DNA from: Naganishia liquefaciens
Lineage: Eukaryota; Basidiomycota; Tremellomycetes; Filobasidiales; Filobasidiaceae
Reading direction: 5' to 3'
Assembly (NCBI GenBank): GCA_013423385.1
Contig: BLZA01000018.1
Location: forward strand, 62,001 to 126,000
DNA: 64,000 nucleotides
Of the stretch, positions 35,427 through 47,200 are shown piece after piece. Within the stretch, counting starts at the first letter, position 1; each line of letters opens with the position of its first letter. The notes below the pieces were generated by a model that did not search any database, was not told the DNA's origin, and saw only the letters and a list, made by a program, of their open reading frames with translations. The position numbers were made by a program, and so were the translations under genes.

Positions 35427-38400
35427 TTATGCTAAAAGTGTGCAAATCAGGAACGTTAGCGATCAAGGACACGACAGGCAGACTCCAAGGGCGTACCCAA
35501 ATAGTTGCTGCGAACGAGGAGCAAGAAAGCATGAGCGCATGAAACAGTCAAAGAAAACGGCAAAAACGTACTAAGTGTCCCGAGAGCCCTCTGCACGTTC
35601 GAGGTATTCCTTGTCTATCAGATGGTCGATGGCTTGCTTGATATGCGATACTTTGGGCACAAACTGTGGTGAGATCATCGATACCGTTTCCTGGACAAGT
35701 GCTTGGTGGTTGAGGGTCTAGAAAAGGCTGTTCAGCTCAAGGATACATTTCTATGTCAAAGCCAAATACCTTGCGCATTTTCATGATTCTGTGTAGAAAG
35801 CAGCGTCAGTATGGCAGCTGGCTTCATAATCAAGATGCGTACCGGACGATTGTGGCCTGGTAGACAAACTTTCGGTCTTCGTCGATCGCCTTCATGACAT
35901 CGTTTGATTCCTGCTTCTGCTCCGCTCGGATAGCCTGGTTGATATTGATTCGGATCTAGCAACAAGGGCATAAGCAGACTGTTCCGTTGGGAGAAGTGCG
36001 CGCCTACCTTTTTTGACTTGAAGTCTACGAGGACGAGAACAATCAGAATCCCTGCATTATGGACGACGAACTGAACTTACTGGTGTTTAGATCGTATTGA
36101 TCACCGTCAACAAGCAACAACTTGGCCTTCACCAACAAGTTCAACACTGGCTTGAGCTGAGCGTCCGCCAGATTGGTGGCTTCGGACAACTCGGCATATG
36201 ACAACGAGTGGGTGTCGTTGAACTGTAACAGGACTGCGGTCTGATACGAGCTGGCCATCAAAATGTAATTGGGTTTTGTAAACGTCATCTTGATTTCATT
36301 GTTGGAGAGTTGCCAGAGCCATGTAAGCTTTCGGCCTCTGCAATTCGTTATCAAAGTCAATTCCGTATGCTCGCGAGAAGCATCGTGTGCCAACTCACGA
36401 ATGATTTGTTGTATAAAATCCCTTGAACCTTTCATAGATCGGCGCCAATTGCTTCGGGATGCTGAATTCGGTTTGCTGCGGGTTCAGTGGCCAGTTGACT
36501 GTACTACCGACAATGATTGAAAAGTCGACTGGTGGAAGCGAGAGAGCTTTAGTGCCATAGAGTTTCGCGCACAATGGATCGACTTACTATCCTGTGCATC
36601 TCCGCCTTGCCTCATTCGCTCCTTGAACTCGGCAGTCGTCTCCTTGCTTAGCGTCACGTCTGTGCGGCATGGCATGTCAGTCCTCAAGAGAATGTCATCA
36701 TGACACGGAAGACTCACCCTGAACCATCTTCTGCAGTCGGATCGTGTAATCGACTCCACAGACCTCCTTCAACTTGGAAATCATACTAGCCTCCGCTTCA
36801 TCCGAGGCAGAACGTTGTCGAACGAGTCGGTTAGCGAGGTTCTTGGAGTAGAACTTCTGGAAGACGTCCTTGTCGTCAATGTACTTGAAGATGGTCATCT
36901 GCCACGAGAATAATACGAGTCAGCTCACTGGGATCCAATCAAAGGTGAATACGTACGGCCTCATTGAGCGACTCTTCCATGTTGGCATCATCCGATGCTT
37001 CCTTGTTGCCCTTGCTCAGAACCTGATTGACGTACAGAGCCAAAAGTTCAGGAGATCGGGAAGTGGTGGTAGCGATAGCATTGTGGTTGCAATACTGCTT
37101 GCAAGCCTGGAGATGCAAGATTTAGCAGGGCAGCGTTAAATACTGCGTGTGCCTCCCACGTACACGGCCAAGCGCTTCTCCGAAGCCCTTCTCTCCCTTG
37201 AAAGCCTTCTCGACCACCTCGGCATTCTTCTTGTGCACCGATAAAAGAGCTTGTATGTACGCCGCATGATCCTACAACACAACGCGTCAGATTCCACCGA
37301 GCGACAACCTTCGAGGGGGACTCACCACTTGCTCGGGCTTCGCACCAGGCTCTGCACTCGCCGCAGTAGTAGCGGCAGCGACGCCGTCGATGGCAGCCAG
37401 TCCAGACTTCTTCACGTGGGCTTCAAATGTCTCCCGAAGCGGGTTCAGACCCTCAGGAATTCGCGCCAGAAGTGACCAGATCCGAGCGAGGTCTGTACGA
37501 GGTAGGCATGAGCGACGAGAAGGCGGAAACAAGAGAGGAGCTCACCTTCGTTTCGGTCTGCGTCAAGCATTTTTTGGAATTCTTCCTGGAGAAGGGGCAT
37601 ATGGTCAATGATCAAGGCATGGTCGCACCTGCCCATCAGCTGTCGAGAATAATGAGAAGTCAGTCCCTCGAATCAGCACCCGCGAATAGAGCGTACGTAC
37701 CCCCTTGTTTGTGCTACTGTGAAGGTAAAGATCGACCCGTCGTGACTCCTCTTCCAATCTGGTTTCGACCTTTTTCAAGTAGTCACTGATCGAGTTGTCA
37801 GCGAGGAACGCCTGCGACTCTTTTTTGTAGTATTCCTCCGTCTCAGCTAGGAAGTGCACTTGGAACTTGTCGCGGTAGAGGTCAAGGCTTGCTTTTTGCT
37901 GGCCATTGTCATCATGGATGCCGAGCGTGACTATCGCGCGATAACCCGTTAGCGACCGTGTGAGCTCGAAGGCGAGTACGATCACTCACCGATACTATCG
38001 ATAACGCCCTTCAGCAATGTCGTATCAACCTCTTCTCCGTTTCGATGGTTTTCGATCTGTTGCAAGACCGCTTTGACGAGCTTGTTGTTCCTGAGGACTA
38101 GCTGATTGAACATGTACTCTCTCCATTGCATCAACGCGAGCTGCAAGATGGAGTTGATCGTAAGCTTTTATGACTCCTTATCGCGCACATCGAGACATAC
38201 GATATAAACCGGATACACGCCCTTCCGGCCCTCGTCCTTTTCCCGCTTGACCCAGTAACGGTTGAGATAGGTAAACAGTCTGCTGACGTAGTTGGCGCCA
38301 CGAGTATACGAAATCCATTCCTGGTAATAGTACTGGATCAAAGCGATATCTGACAAGTTTTCGCATTCCTGACCGAGGGCGAGAGAGAGAGAGACGTGAT

Positions 38401-39098
38401 CAGGACTTCCAAATTTCAATGTTTCAAGTTTCGCTCACTTTCCGCAGCCTTGCAATGTGGCGCTTGAAGTAGTCAGTCAACTTGTTGTAGAGGTCAGATC
38501 CCATGACATTGGCGCTGCTACCTATGACAAGACAGAAGCTTCAGTATAGTGTCGTGATGGAATTCGATCAAGATATTCACGACTGTGCGGCCCCCGTCCA
38601 CCCAAGCCGGATGCGGCGATGCCCTTGGTGTTGGTGCAGTAGTTGTAGCATGTCGTATAGCAGAGGACATAATAGTGGTTGGTCATTCCGGCGGTAAAGC
38701 TGTCACAGATATGAGGCAGAGAGGGAAAGGGAAAGAGAGACCGAAGTGGAGCAGATTCAGCGTGTGTGCTCTCAGATGGGAGTCATGATGATCTGGCTTG
38801 CCAACCTTCTACCGATAAAAGAATTTTACACTTACTTGAGCATGATACGATCAACGCCTGCCTCGAGAAAACCCCATGCCGTCTGCGGGTGAATTTTGCA
38901 CGATCAGAGCGATTCGACCAGCTGCAAGGGAAGAGGCGAGTTGATGCGTTGACCACTTACCGCCAGATCTGCCGATCTGCGAATCCGAATGAGATTATCG
39001 CAAAACATCAACCTCAGCCATGGGGAAACTTACACAGGAGGCCCTCGACTAGGTTCCTCTGCAACCGGTTCAATGTTCCCCTTCGGATTCGCTGCCAT
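35427..39098 (-). CDS. CUL1: Cullin-1, scaffold of SCF ubiquitin ligases
   Basis: Scaffold linking Skp1/F-box adaptors to Rbx1. Start 39098 ([18 protein letters not shown]). A 16 nt exon (38961-38976) codes SADLA and joins [16 protein letters not shown]. Next come [38 protein letters not shown] and [18 protein letters not shown]. The cullin-homology domain has [19 protein letters not shown] and [19 protein letters not shown]. The neddylation winged-helix has [20 protein letters not shown] and [20 protein letters not shown]. After RDT an intron (35508-35571) leads to an 11 nt exon (35497-35507), then a final intron to 35427-35431. This gives the canonical cullin ending YNYLA. Without these introns the frame stops at once at RDT. 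About 15 introns in total. Confidence 0.9.
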
Positions 39099-39868
39099 CG
39101 TGATACCTGTCCCTTCTTGCTGTCTGTCGTCTCGCTGTTGGCACGTGTCTTGTTGAAAGGTGGTGGCCAAAATCCAAGTGAACTCCAAAGAATGTGATCG
39201 CAATCGTGCGTCGAACAAGGGCTCCTAGGTTATCACGAGACACGGGTGATGATGAATGAACGACGTGAAGCTGATGAATCACTCTTGAAGGAATCGAGCG
39301 GAGGCACCATGTGTCGATCAGTCGGCCGCCGCGGTCCGAAAGCTGAGTTCGCCACCGAGCCAGAGGACTTGATGGATTCTGTTACCTTGTCAATCCTACT
39401 AGTCAGAGCGCTGTGGTCTCAATGCATTCTTGAGAATCATGCTACCAGGTTTTGAACGAGAAGCAAGGTCAAATATGGGAGAGAGCAGCCCTAGTATGAA
39501 GACCTTGGTGGCTAAGGCTTTGGAATCCTGCAAAGTTTCGATCCTCTTACACCATCTTTACGCTCCAATCGTACAAGACGGACATTGTGTTACAGGCGCT
39601 GTCAGTGTGGGATAATAGGAATCTAGAGAAGCATCGGCCTGACCTTTTCGAACGGCATACCTGCTTGGATATCTCGCGTTTCATGTTGAGACGGTCATCA
39701 TTAGCTTTGTCTCCGTGACCCGCTCGAGGTTCCCCGACTTTTTATGCGATCGAGCGGTGTCTTGCTTCGAACGCTTCGAACAGCGGGCTCTTCAAGTCAA
39801 CTTCTCGCTTACCGCGTCGGCATCGCAAGGTTGGCGATCGTGGATTCTCCATCTTCTCGATGTGCACA
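39099..39868. promoter_or_regulatory. Divergent region, CUL1 / mitochondrial-type protein
   Basis: 770 bp between divergent start codons. Holds only short ORFs without recognisable content. Both promoters and 5' UTRs should lie here. Confidence 0.4.
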
Positions 39869-41425
39869 ATGGCCGCAAGAAGAACTGCTCTCTCGACTGC
39901 TCGAACTATCCTCGGTCAGCCGGCAAGACTCGCACCTCAAACAGCGAAAGCATTGCCGGCGGTGTCCCAACTCCACTCGTCCGCTGTCACCCTTTCTGCA
40001 ACCTCTTCCGTCAACTCTACTCCATTCGCCGATGATGCACCGATCCCAGGAGCAACCTACGTGCATATTCCTCCTCTGGAGATTCCCGCGGAAGGCCTCG
40101 TCCCATCGCAAGGATCCGCGCAGATCCGCGCAGTCATTGGAATGAACGGCCCGACGTTGACCGTTGCTCATTCGCTGGCAATCATCAAAGCGATCGAAGC
40201 AAAGTGTGGACCTGTAGTCTACGCCCATCATCGACGGGTAAGCAATCTACCTCTCACCGCGAGTTGAGTGCGGATCTGACAAGTTGGCTAGGATCCCGTC
40301 AATGGTACGCTTCTCAGGAGGATCGATATCAAACTCCTTCATCCCATCACTTTGACCCAGCCGCTGGTCCTAGAGATCCCATGTCCCAAAATCTCCCGAG
40401 AGCATAGACTACAGGGCGGACCGTCACTGGATGAAGTAGAGCGAGCCATTCTTGAACGACCATCCTCAATGTCTACCGCAAGTTCAAGTCGTAAAGGCGC
40501 GAAGAACGCGACGACGGGTGTTCTGCATGAGGACTACGACGTTGTCTTTGCGGAAGTAGAGACTGTTGCGGCCAAAATAGCCGACGATGCTGCATCCAAG
40601 TATGGCGTTAATCGACTTCCTGCCGAACGGAAAAGAGGCATATTCACAAGCAGGGTGCAGCGGGGGAGAAAAAAGCCAGAGGAAGAGAAGAAGGAAGATG
40701 AAGAGATTCTTGAACGGTTAATGGATTGGGATGGGTTTTACGGCGGATTCGAGGGCTTGCAGGAAGCGTACAGGCCACTATCAGCTGTCCTCCCAGCTCG
40801 CGCCGTGGCTCCAGGGTCCGCTACGGAACAGAACGTCCGATCAACATCGACGCCGACGTCGCCGCCAAAAGTACAGAAGCTGTCTCCGTCTGAACTCGCA
40901 GCGCAGAAAGAGGCCGACAAACGGGCTCTCGAGGAGAAATTGGTTGCCGAGCGGGAGTACTGGCGGCAACGGCGGGAAACGGAAAAGACGATGCAGACAG
41001 AGTCATCGACGTCAGATAACGCCGCACGATTGACGCCTTCGCCAACATTATTGCAGCGGTTACTCGAGGGTGACAACGAGAAAACTGCCGCCTCGACATC
41101 GTCAGCCGCTTCCTCAGATGAAACATCATCAGTCAAGCTATCCAAGACTGAAACAGTGGCGTCTCACAAGGACTCCCCCGTACCGCTCAACAAAGCGCAA
41201 ACACGTTTAGTGGATCAAGCACGCCAACGAGCGCGAGAGGAGTCATCACCCTCCCTTATCCAGAAATTTCCGTTCCTCACAGGCGGCAAGACGTCACAAC
41301 AGGTGAAGCCAGAGCCACAGTCAAGTAGTGCGGCCTCCAAGGGCTTCAAGCCGGATGCGCCGAGCAAGGACACCGAGGAGGGGACCTTGGAGTCGTGGGC
41401 GCAGTGGTTCAAAAAACGGGTCTAA
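39869..41425 (+). CDS. Predicted mitochondrial protein of unknown function
   Basis: Not assigned to a named family. Start 39869 (MAARRTALSTARTILGQPAR); another in-frame ATG lies three codons upstream at 39860. The N-terminus is Arg/Ala/Thr-rich without acidic residues, typical of a mitochondrial presequence. A conserved-looking globular stretch follows (IRAVIGMNGPTLTVAHSLAI, AIEAKCGPVVYAHHRR). One intron at about 40240-40291 leads to DPVNGTLLRRIDIKLLHP. The rest contains YDVVFAEVETVAAKIADDA and DWDGFYGGFEGLQEAYR, then a charged, Ser-rich coiled-coil-like stretch (KEADKRALEEKLVAEREYW) and ends LESWAQWFKKRV, stop 41423-41425. About 500 aa. It could be a fungal mitoribosome or translation factor, but nothing proves this. 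Confidence 0.65.
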
Positions 41426-42415
41426 GGTGGAGCAAGTGACTAATAGATGTCATCAGGAGAACGTGAAGTCCAACGTAGGATATCGCGTTGCACTTTGATC
41501 CATGATACTGCAATACAATCTGCTATGTGATCTCGGCGGTGTAGGACGTGATTTCATTGTTTTACGGCCTTTCCATGAATCCTTGAGAATCGCTTTCTGT
41601 GTGATCCTCATATCTAAGCTCACCTGGAAGTTTGTCCTCTTCAGCGACTTCTACACCTACTGTTGTTGTGGCAGCTCGTCTGCAATCACAGACGTACTCA
41701 TCGAGCTACTCATCCACTCTCGCGGACTCGATCACCTCTATACAATAATAATGAACGCCGTTCGGGGTTCGTCATGGATCTCTTGTGCCTCGGCTGAATT
41801 CCGTCCGTACCCTTTCTTCAATTCGACCCTGCAAAGTCCTGATGTGTCCTGCTTCGCTTGGCCATCAGACGTTGCTGTTGATTTTGTCGCCTGTCCAAGA
41901 CATGATATGCGCAAAAACGTATCGACCCTTCCCGACCAATCTGCATCGTGACTCTAAACAAATCTCCGATAAGAATGTTTCAAGGATCGTTTATTTGATG
42001 ACGACGGACTGCTATGAAGGCAAGAACAACCTGAGCTTAGAGGTGGTGTTCGACCGACCGTAAAGGACCTTGTCTGTCACCTACGATAAGCACCATAATC
42101 CTTTGACAAGCGATCGAGCGGAAAAGAGATCGGGCTTCTTGCCTTTCGCCCGTCTTCGTTGAGAGATAGCCAAAGGACGGGAAGAGTTGAACAATTGTGT
42201 ATGGGATCATCCGGGCAGAAACAAGGAAAGGATGGCCGACAGGCACGTTCTTATCTCGCGTCATCTAACGCCATCGCCATCGACGACGGCTCGCAGATAT
42301 ATACTATCAGCTTGAGCTGGGCTCTCTATAATACCTGTGCAATACTCGTCTTCAAGGCAACTGAACATCACCTGGACCTGAATTCACGATAATCCATCGC
42401 ACACGTCGAGTCACC
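41426..42415. other. Intergenic
   Basis: About 990 bp between two plus-strand genes. Short ORFs only, with no recognisable motif. Promoter of the DUF6699-like gene is expected in its last 200 bp. Confidence 0.4.
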
Positions 42416-43917
42416 ATGAGCATTGATCCCGTCATTCACGGCGCCGATGGGTATCGTGATCCCGCTATAGTGATCGGGCCATTTAAACCTTCGTACGTTT
42501 ACGCTGCTGATCCTCGGGTTCTCAGGCTGATCCCTTTCTAGTCGACCAGGTTATGGGCCTGTGGGTACCGAAGCCCCCCGTAGCCGTCACATTTCCCTCG
42601 TGTATCCGCTGACGATATGGATCTATAGGTGCTTTCGTATCTTCAGGCATCACAGCTACCGGACCCGTTGATCATCCATCCTCTTCTCAACCTGCAAGGA
42701 TGGGATAAAAAGCCTTACGCCAGTGAGTGCCAGTCACGATTCCATGTGCAGTAGAGCTCACACTCTTCCCCAAGAATACCTCGCCGTAAGTTGTCCATGT
42801 ATCATGACGTCTTTACGGTCAATTGAGATTTTCTTTGGCTGTTGCTGAAACAGTGGAACATCAGTGAGTGGTCAAGCCGTACCGGCCTGTAGTCGTGCTC
42901 ACGCCTCGCTTGCGGTTGCTCAGCGGAGCATCCCATGTTTGCCGCCATCTGGGTCAGTCTCCTGTCCTCCGCATCAACGACGCGACAGCTGATATTCCTG
43001 CGTCGAAGATCGATTTCGACAGCAATGAGACCGAATGTATGTAGTATTGACTCCAAAGGCTTCTGGACCGGGTTGTGCTGATGTGCCGTGCTGTCGCGCA
43101 CAGGGATCAAAGAGCGCGGTCAACCCGCCACGTCGCCGATAGTGGAAGAACTGAATCTTGGACATGCCGAGACAGGTGAGTAGCTATGCTCGTCCAGGTT
43201 GACGCTTGGGGCTCGTTCTCTGAAACTAAATGTCCATGACAGGATGGTGCATAAGGTGCGAGCTTGCGTTCCAGACGCCCCGAAAAAGCTTGCTCAACGG
43301 CCTCTCAGGGTGCGGAATCGGATGGGAGTCACTTGCGAGGATTGTCTCTTTGCGATCTTTGACTTCTTTGCTTCCCCGTACGTATTCGAATCCCAGGTAG
43401 GCGAATACGGTCAACTTAGCTCAGTCTTTGTCAAACAGACTGTACGTGGATGAACTAGGGGGTATGAGCTGTCTGACTGATGCTACAACTGCAACTCGAA
43501 CTGATACGTCGTTCTTCTCTTGACCCTCAGAAATGCATCCTCGTGCTGTGCGGATCATGGAACAACAATAGTGCGCTCACCTGGAGGAATCGTGACATCT
43601 GCCATCATGCTGACTTGTGGTCGTACAGCTTTGAGAAGCGTCGTCTCGGTTTCTTTGACGGCGGAATCGAAGGATACCGCAAAGTCTGTATTGCTAGACT
43701 TTACGGGCTGTTCTGCATCAGGAGTACTATACTGATACTGTTACATGGCTGTAGGCCGACGCTCTCCTTGGCCAAGTGTATTTTAACGGGTAAGCATGTA
43801 ATGCAGTAATTCTCGCATATATGACCTGACCATCGCCTTGATCTTTGCGGCAGACTATATAATGGTATGCCGGCTGGTGCAGAAATGAATGATCCCCGTT
43901 CTCAAGCAGCCTTTTAA
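42416..43917 (+). CDS. DUF6699-like protein, extremely intron-rich gene
   Basis: Protein of about 220 aa resembling the basidiomycete DUF6699 family (function unknown). Start 42416 (MSIDPVIHGADGYRDPA). I resolve 14 exons with GT-AG introns of about 45-95 nt. Blocks in order: VLSYLQASQLPDPLIIHPLL with NLQGWDKKPYAK; an 11 nt exon (42775-42785, YLA); a 10 nt exon (42854-42863); WNITEHPMFAAIW; IDFDSNETEW; IKERGQPATSPIVEELNLG; then KLAQRPLRVRNRMGVTCED with CLFAIFDFFASP, the GVTV-D-hydrophobic signature of the family. Last come LYVDELGEMHPRAVRIMEQQ, FEKRRLGFFDGGIEGYRK and ADALLGQVYFNGLYNG, stop 43915-43917. Each join preserves frame and restores a family-like block, which supports the model. RNA evidence is needed for individual exons. 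Confidence 0.7.
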
Positions 43918-44252
43918 ATAGACGAATATGCAAGGCTCGTTTTGAAAAAGAAGTACAATTTCAACGCTTCCAACCTACTACTTTTGCGTTTAGGTGAGCT
44001 TGCGCACCAACGGCTTGCCCATACGTTGCTGCTGACACTGTTCGTGGCATAGGGAGCTGCTGACTCGGCCCGATTTCTCTCACGTCAAAAACATGTACAT
44101 TACGTCAAGGACATTTCATCGAGTGTTAGTACCTGTGTAACACCTAGGTAGTACATATTCAGCAGACATTGATAGCACAAGTTCGATATATCGAGAACTC
44201 GTGCCGAATTTCGGAGCGCGTTATATAATACATTCACATGTCAGATCATCGC
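43918..44252. terminator. Convergent 3' region, DUF6699-like gene / chitin synthase
   Basis: 335 bp between converging stop codons. AT-richer than its surroundings. It should contain both poly(A) sites. No gene seen. Confidence 0.35.
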
Positions 44253-47200
44253 CTATTCCCGCTGGAATAGCCGTAACGTTAGATACCAAGTACTACCCAG
44301 AAATCGAATAGCTATCAAGAGAAATCAGCATCCAGTCATCGAAGCACGCAAGACAAGGCTTACCAGCCAGCGCTGCGACGGAGCTGTTGGACAATGTTCC
44401 GTAAGCGATTGCTTGGCATCGTCTGCAGTAAACATACTAGAGAATGAAGCCCATGTAAACCGCGGAAAGCGTTTTGCTCTTGACCTTGATCGTCGCATTA
44501 CTGTTTCCCGAGCAGGCGATCAGTGGGTCGTGCCTCGACCGAGAGTCAGACTACTCACAGGATACCAGCTGCCAAACCAGCATTCGAGACGACCCAGATC
44601 AGGAGCGTATTTGTTCGGAATGTCTGCGCCAGCATCAGCCAAAGCCCGGCTGGGAAGAACCACCGACTTGCCTTGTAATAGTCTTCCTGCTTTTGCGCGG
44701 CACTCTTGGTCTTCACCTCTGGTGGCGCTGGTTGAGCCAATCTCTGCAACTCGGCCGCATACAAGGCGTTGATATCCTTTTCTTCGGTGGGAACTGCCAC
44801 ATCGACCTCGCCGGCTTTCGCGTTCTTGCCTCCGCCAGCGGCACCGAGATCCATGTCGACCTTGTCCGACCCTTTCGTACCCCACGACTGAGTTGCGAGC
44901 ACATCGTCAGACGCGATAGATCCAGCGTGAAGAGATGACTTACAACATCGTGTACATTGGAAAAGGCGTAAACGCTGAGACAGAATCAGTATCGGCCGTG
45001 AATGATCGTGGACGAGCTCCACTTACTTGAATACATTGATGTACGATGGGGCAAGCTGGTGAAGCAGGCAATCGATACCCAATCCGTGTCACGCCAAACA
45101 CTCAAGTACTCACCAGCAGATACTGGATGAATGACGTGAGCATATGCCATGGATCGAGTGCCAATAGCGAGGCCAGGATGTAGATTCCGTATGTGGCGAT
45201 CAACGATAGCACAATGTTTCTGAACGTCTGATCAGCGTTGTTATAGTCTGCAACGTCAATGTTGCCGTCTTCCACGGCCGCCTTGATGCCAACCACTGCA
45301 AGGTAGACTGAAAAGCGAGTACGTTTGAATCGCCGATATTCAGCATAGAATTCTGACTCACTTGCGGACGCCACCATGTAGACTGTGATGAACGCAAAGC
45401 CGACCATTGCCGCCGTGTAACCTGCTACGGAGCTGAACAGTGGGATATTAGTGCAACGAGTCGTGCGAGTACTCCTTGAGCTCACCCTTGCGGTCTATTT
45501 CCCATCGACAACAGGAAACACATGACTAGCAAAGCAAGGTAGATGTAGGCGAGAGGGATGTTGATGTATTTTGTCCAGCTGACATAATCTTGCAGCGATT
45601 TGGTCAGGATGTACTAAAGGAATCATCAGTGCCTGTTGGAAACCAACAATCGCAACCACCCACGAAAGCAATGTAGTAGTTTCCCTGCAACGTGACAATC
45701 AGTGAGGGCTACAGACGACAGCCCAAGCAGACTCACCAAGGAAAACCAGGTAAAAATCATGTTGTACGTCTCTGATGCCAGGACATCAGCGGGGAACTCG
45801 CGACAGGGGCCCAAGCACGTACGATAGATCAATTCGATGTGCAAAAAGAATTTTCTCCAGAATCCATGCCTGCGTGAACCGTTAGCATTGGCAATCAGGC
45901 ACGCCATGAACACTCACTTGGATCTATATAGATAACCGAAATGAACAATACTGTGGATGGCAGCGAAGAACGAGCCATTCAACCATCTGGAGCCGTCGTT
46001 AGCATGTATCTATCAGCGTATCATCAGGGACGCTCACCGTCTTCTCTGCGATACAAGTTCCGGAACCTGCACGGAAAGAGTTCAGTCCCGGCCGACAAGG
46101 CTTCCAAGCGCAAGACTTGCCCTGTCTGGCACATCGGTCACCGCTCTTGCACTCTTGACGTAATGCAGCGTCCACCTGCTACCACGCTTCGAGACGAGCT
46201 CCCAACACAGAATGCGATCTTGCCGAGGAATCAGTTCCAGCTGCACGTGGCACCGGGCCGGGTAAGGGGGGGGGGGAAGGGGGTCCTAACCTTCTGCTAG
46301 ATACATGTTGGCGGTACTGACGAGCGGGTATGAGCCTCTGGACGATGAATGGACGAAGAAGGCAACTCACAAGATACCCGCATCCGCGCCGTGCATGTGT
46401 TCTCCCAGGAAATACTGCTTCAACGGTCCCTCGCCATGCGCATCATTCTCCAATGCCTTGTACTGGTGGTGCATTGTCAGCCAATGTACTATGATGCCAT
46501 CTGCAGACATACGCGGTACGCGGAGAAAGCGCCGGGCCTGATGGTATCTTGTCAGCACATTTCCAAGCCGTCTGTCAGCCCACTTACAGCACCGTAATCC
46601 ATCCAAACGCCGACTCCAACGGTTTATCCAAGATATTGCTCATCTTATACTCGACTGCCCGACGGCGTCAGTCGCTCGCTCATGAAGCATCCCCAAACCC
46701 GACCTCCACCGCAAAACTCACAATTCTGCGCAGCCACGAGCGGATTAAACAAGTTGCGCCAGTACAAGCCCTTGAGCGCGACAATCTCGCCGCACGCGCC
46801 ACCGCAATTGGGCTTGAGGTCAAACGTTTTCCAAAGGTGGTAGATGGATGTCGAGGCCGGGTCCGTACCGACGTCGAGGAGGACGCAGACGCTGCGAAAT
46901 CGGGAATTTTTAGGAATGTTGTTGAGCGCCGCGCCCGGTGGAGACGTACTTTGGCTGTAGGATGGGGCCAAAGGCGTTGAAGAACCATCGATGACTGGGA
47001 TGGCAGGTGACGGGGAGTCAGTGACGGCCTTTACCATACATGATAAAACCTACCTATTGATCTTTTTCGCATTTTTCTCCTACAGCCACGCACCGCACAA
47101 GGCCATCAGCCTTTTGTTCTCCCACTCGCTCGCCGCAAGTCCGCAATGGATGTTTCGACGCACCTTGACACACAAGATCATTTGGACGGGCGCCCATTTC

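Noticed and set aside
39246-39455. Short plus ORF in the CUL1 promoter region
   Set aside because: 69 codons, no motif, and no upstream or downstream exon could be joined.
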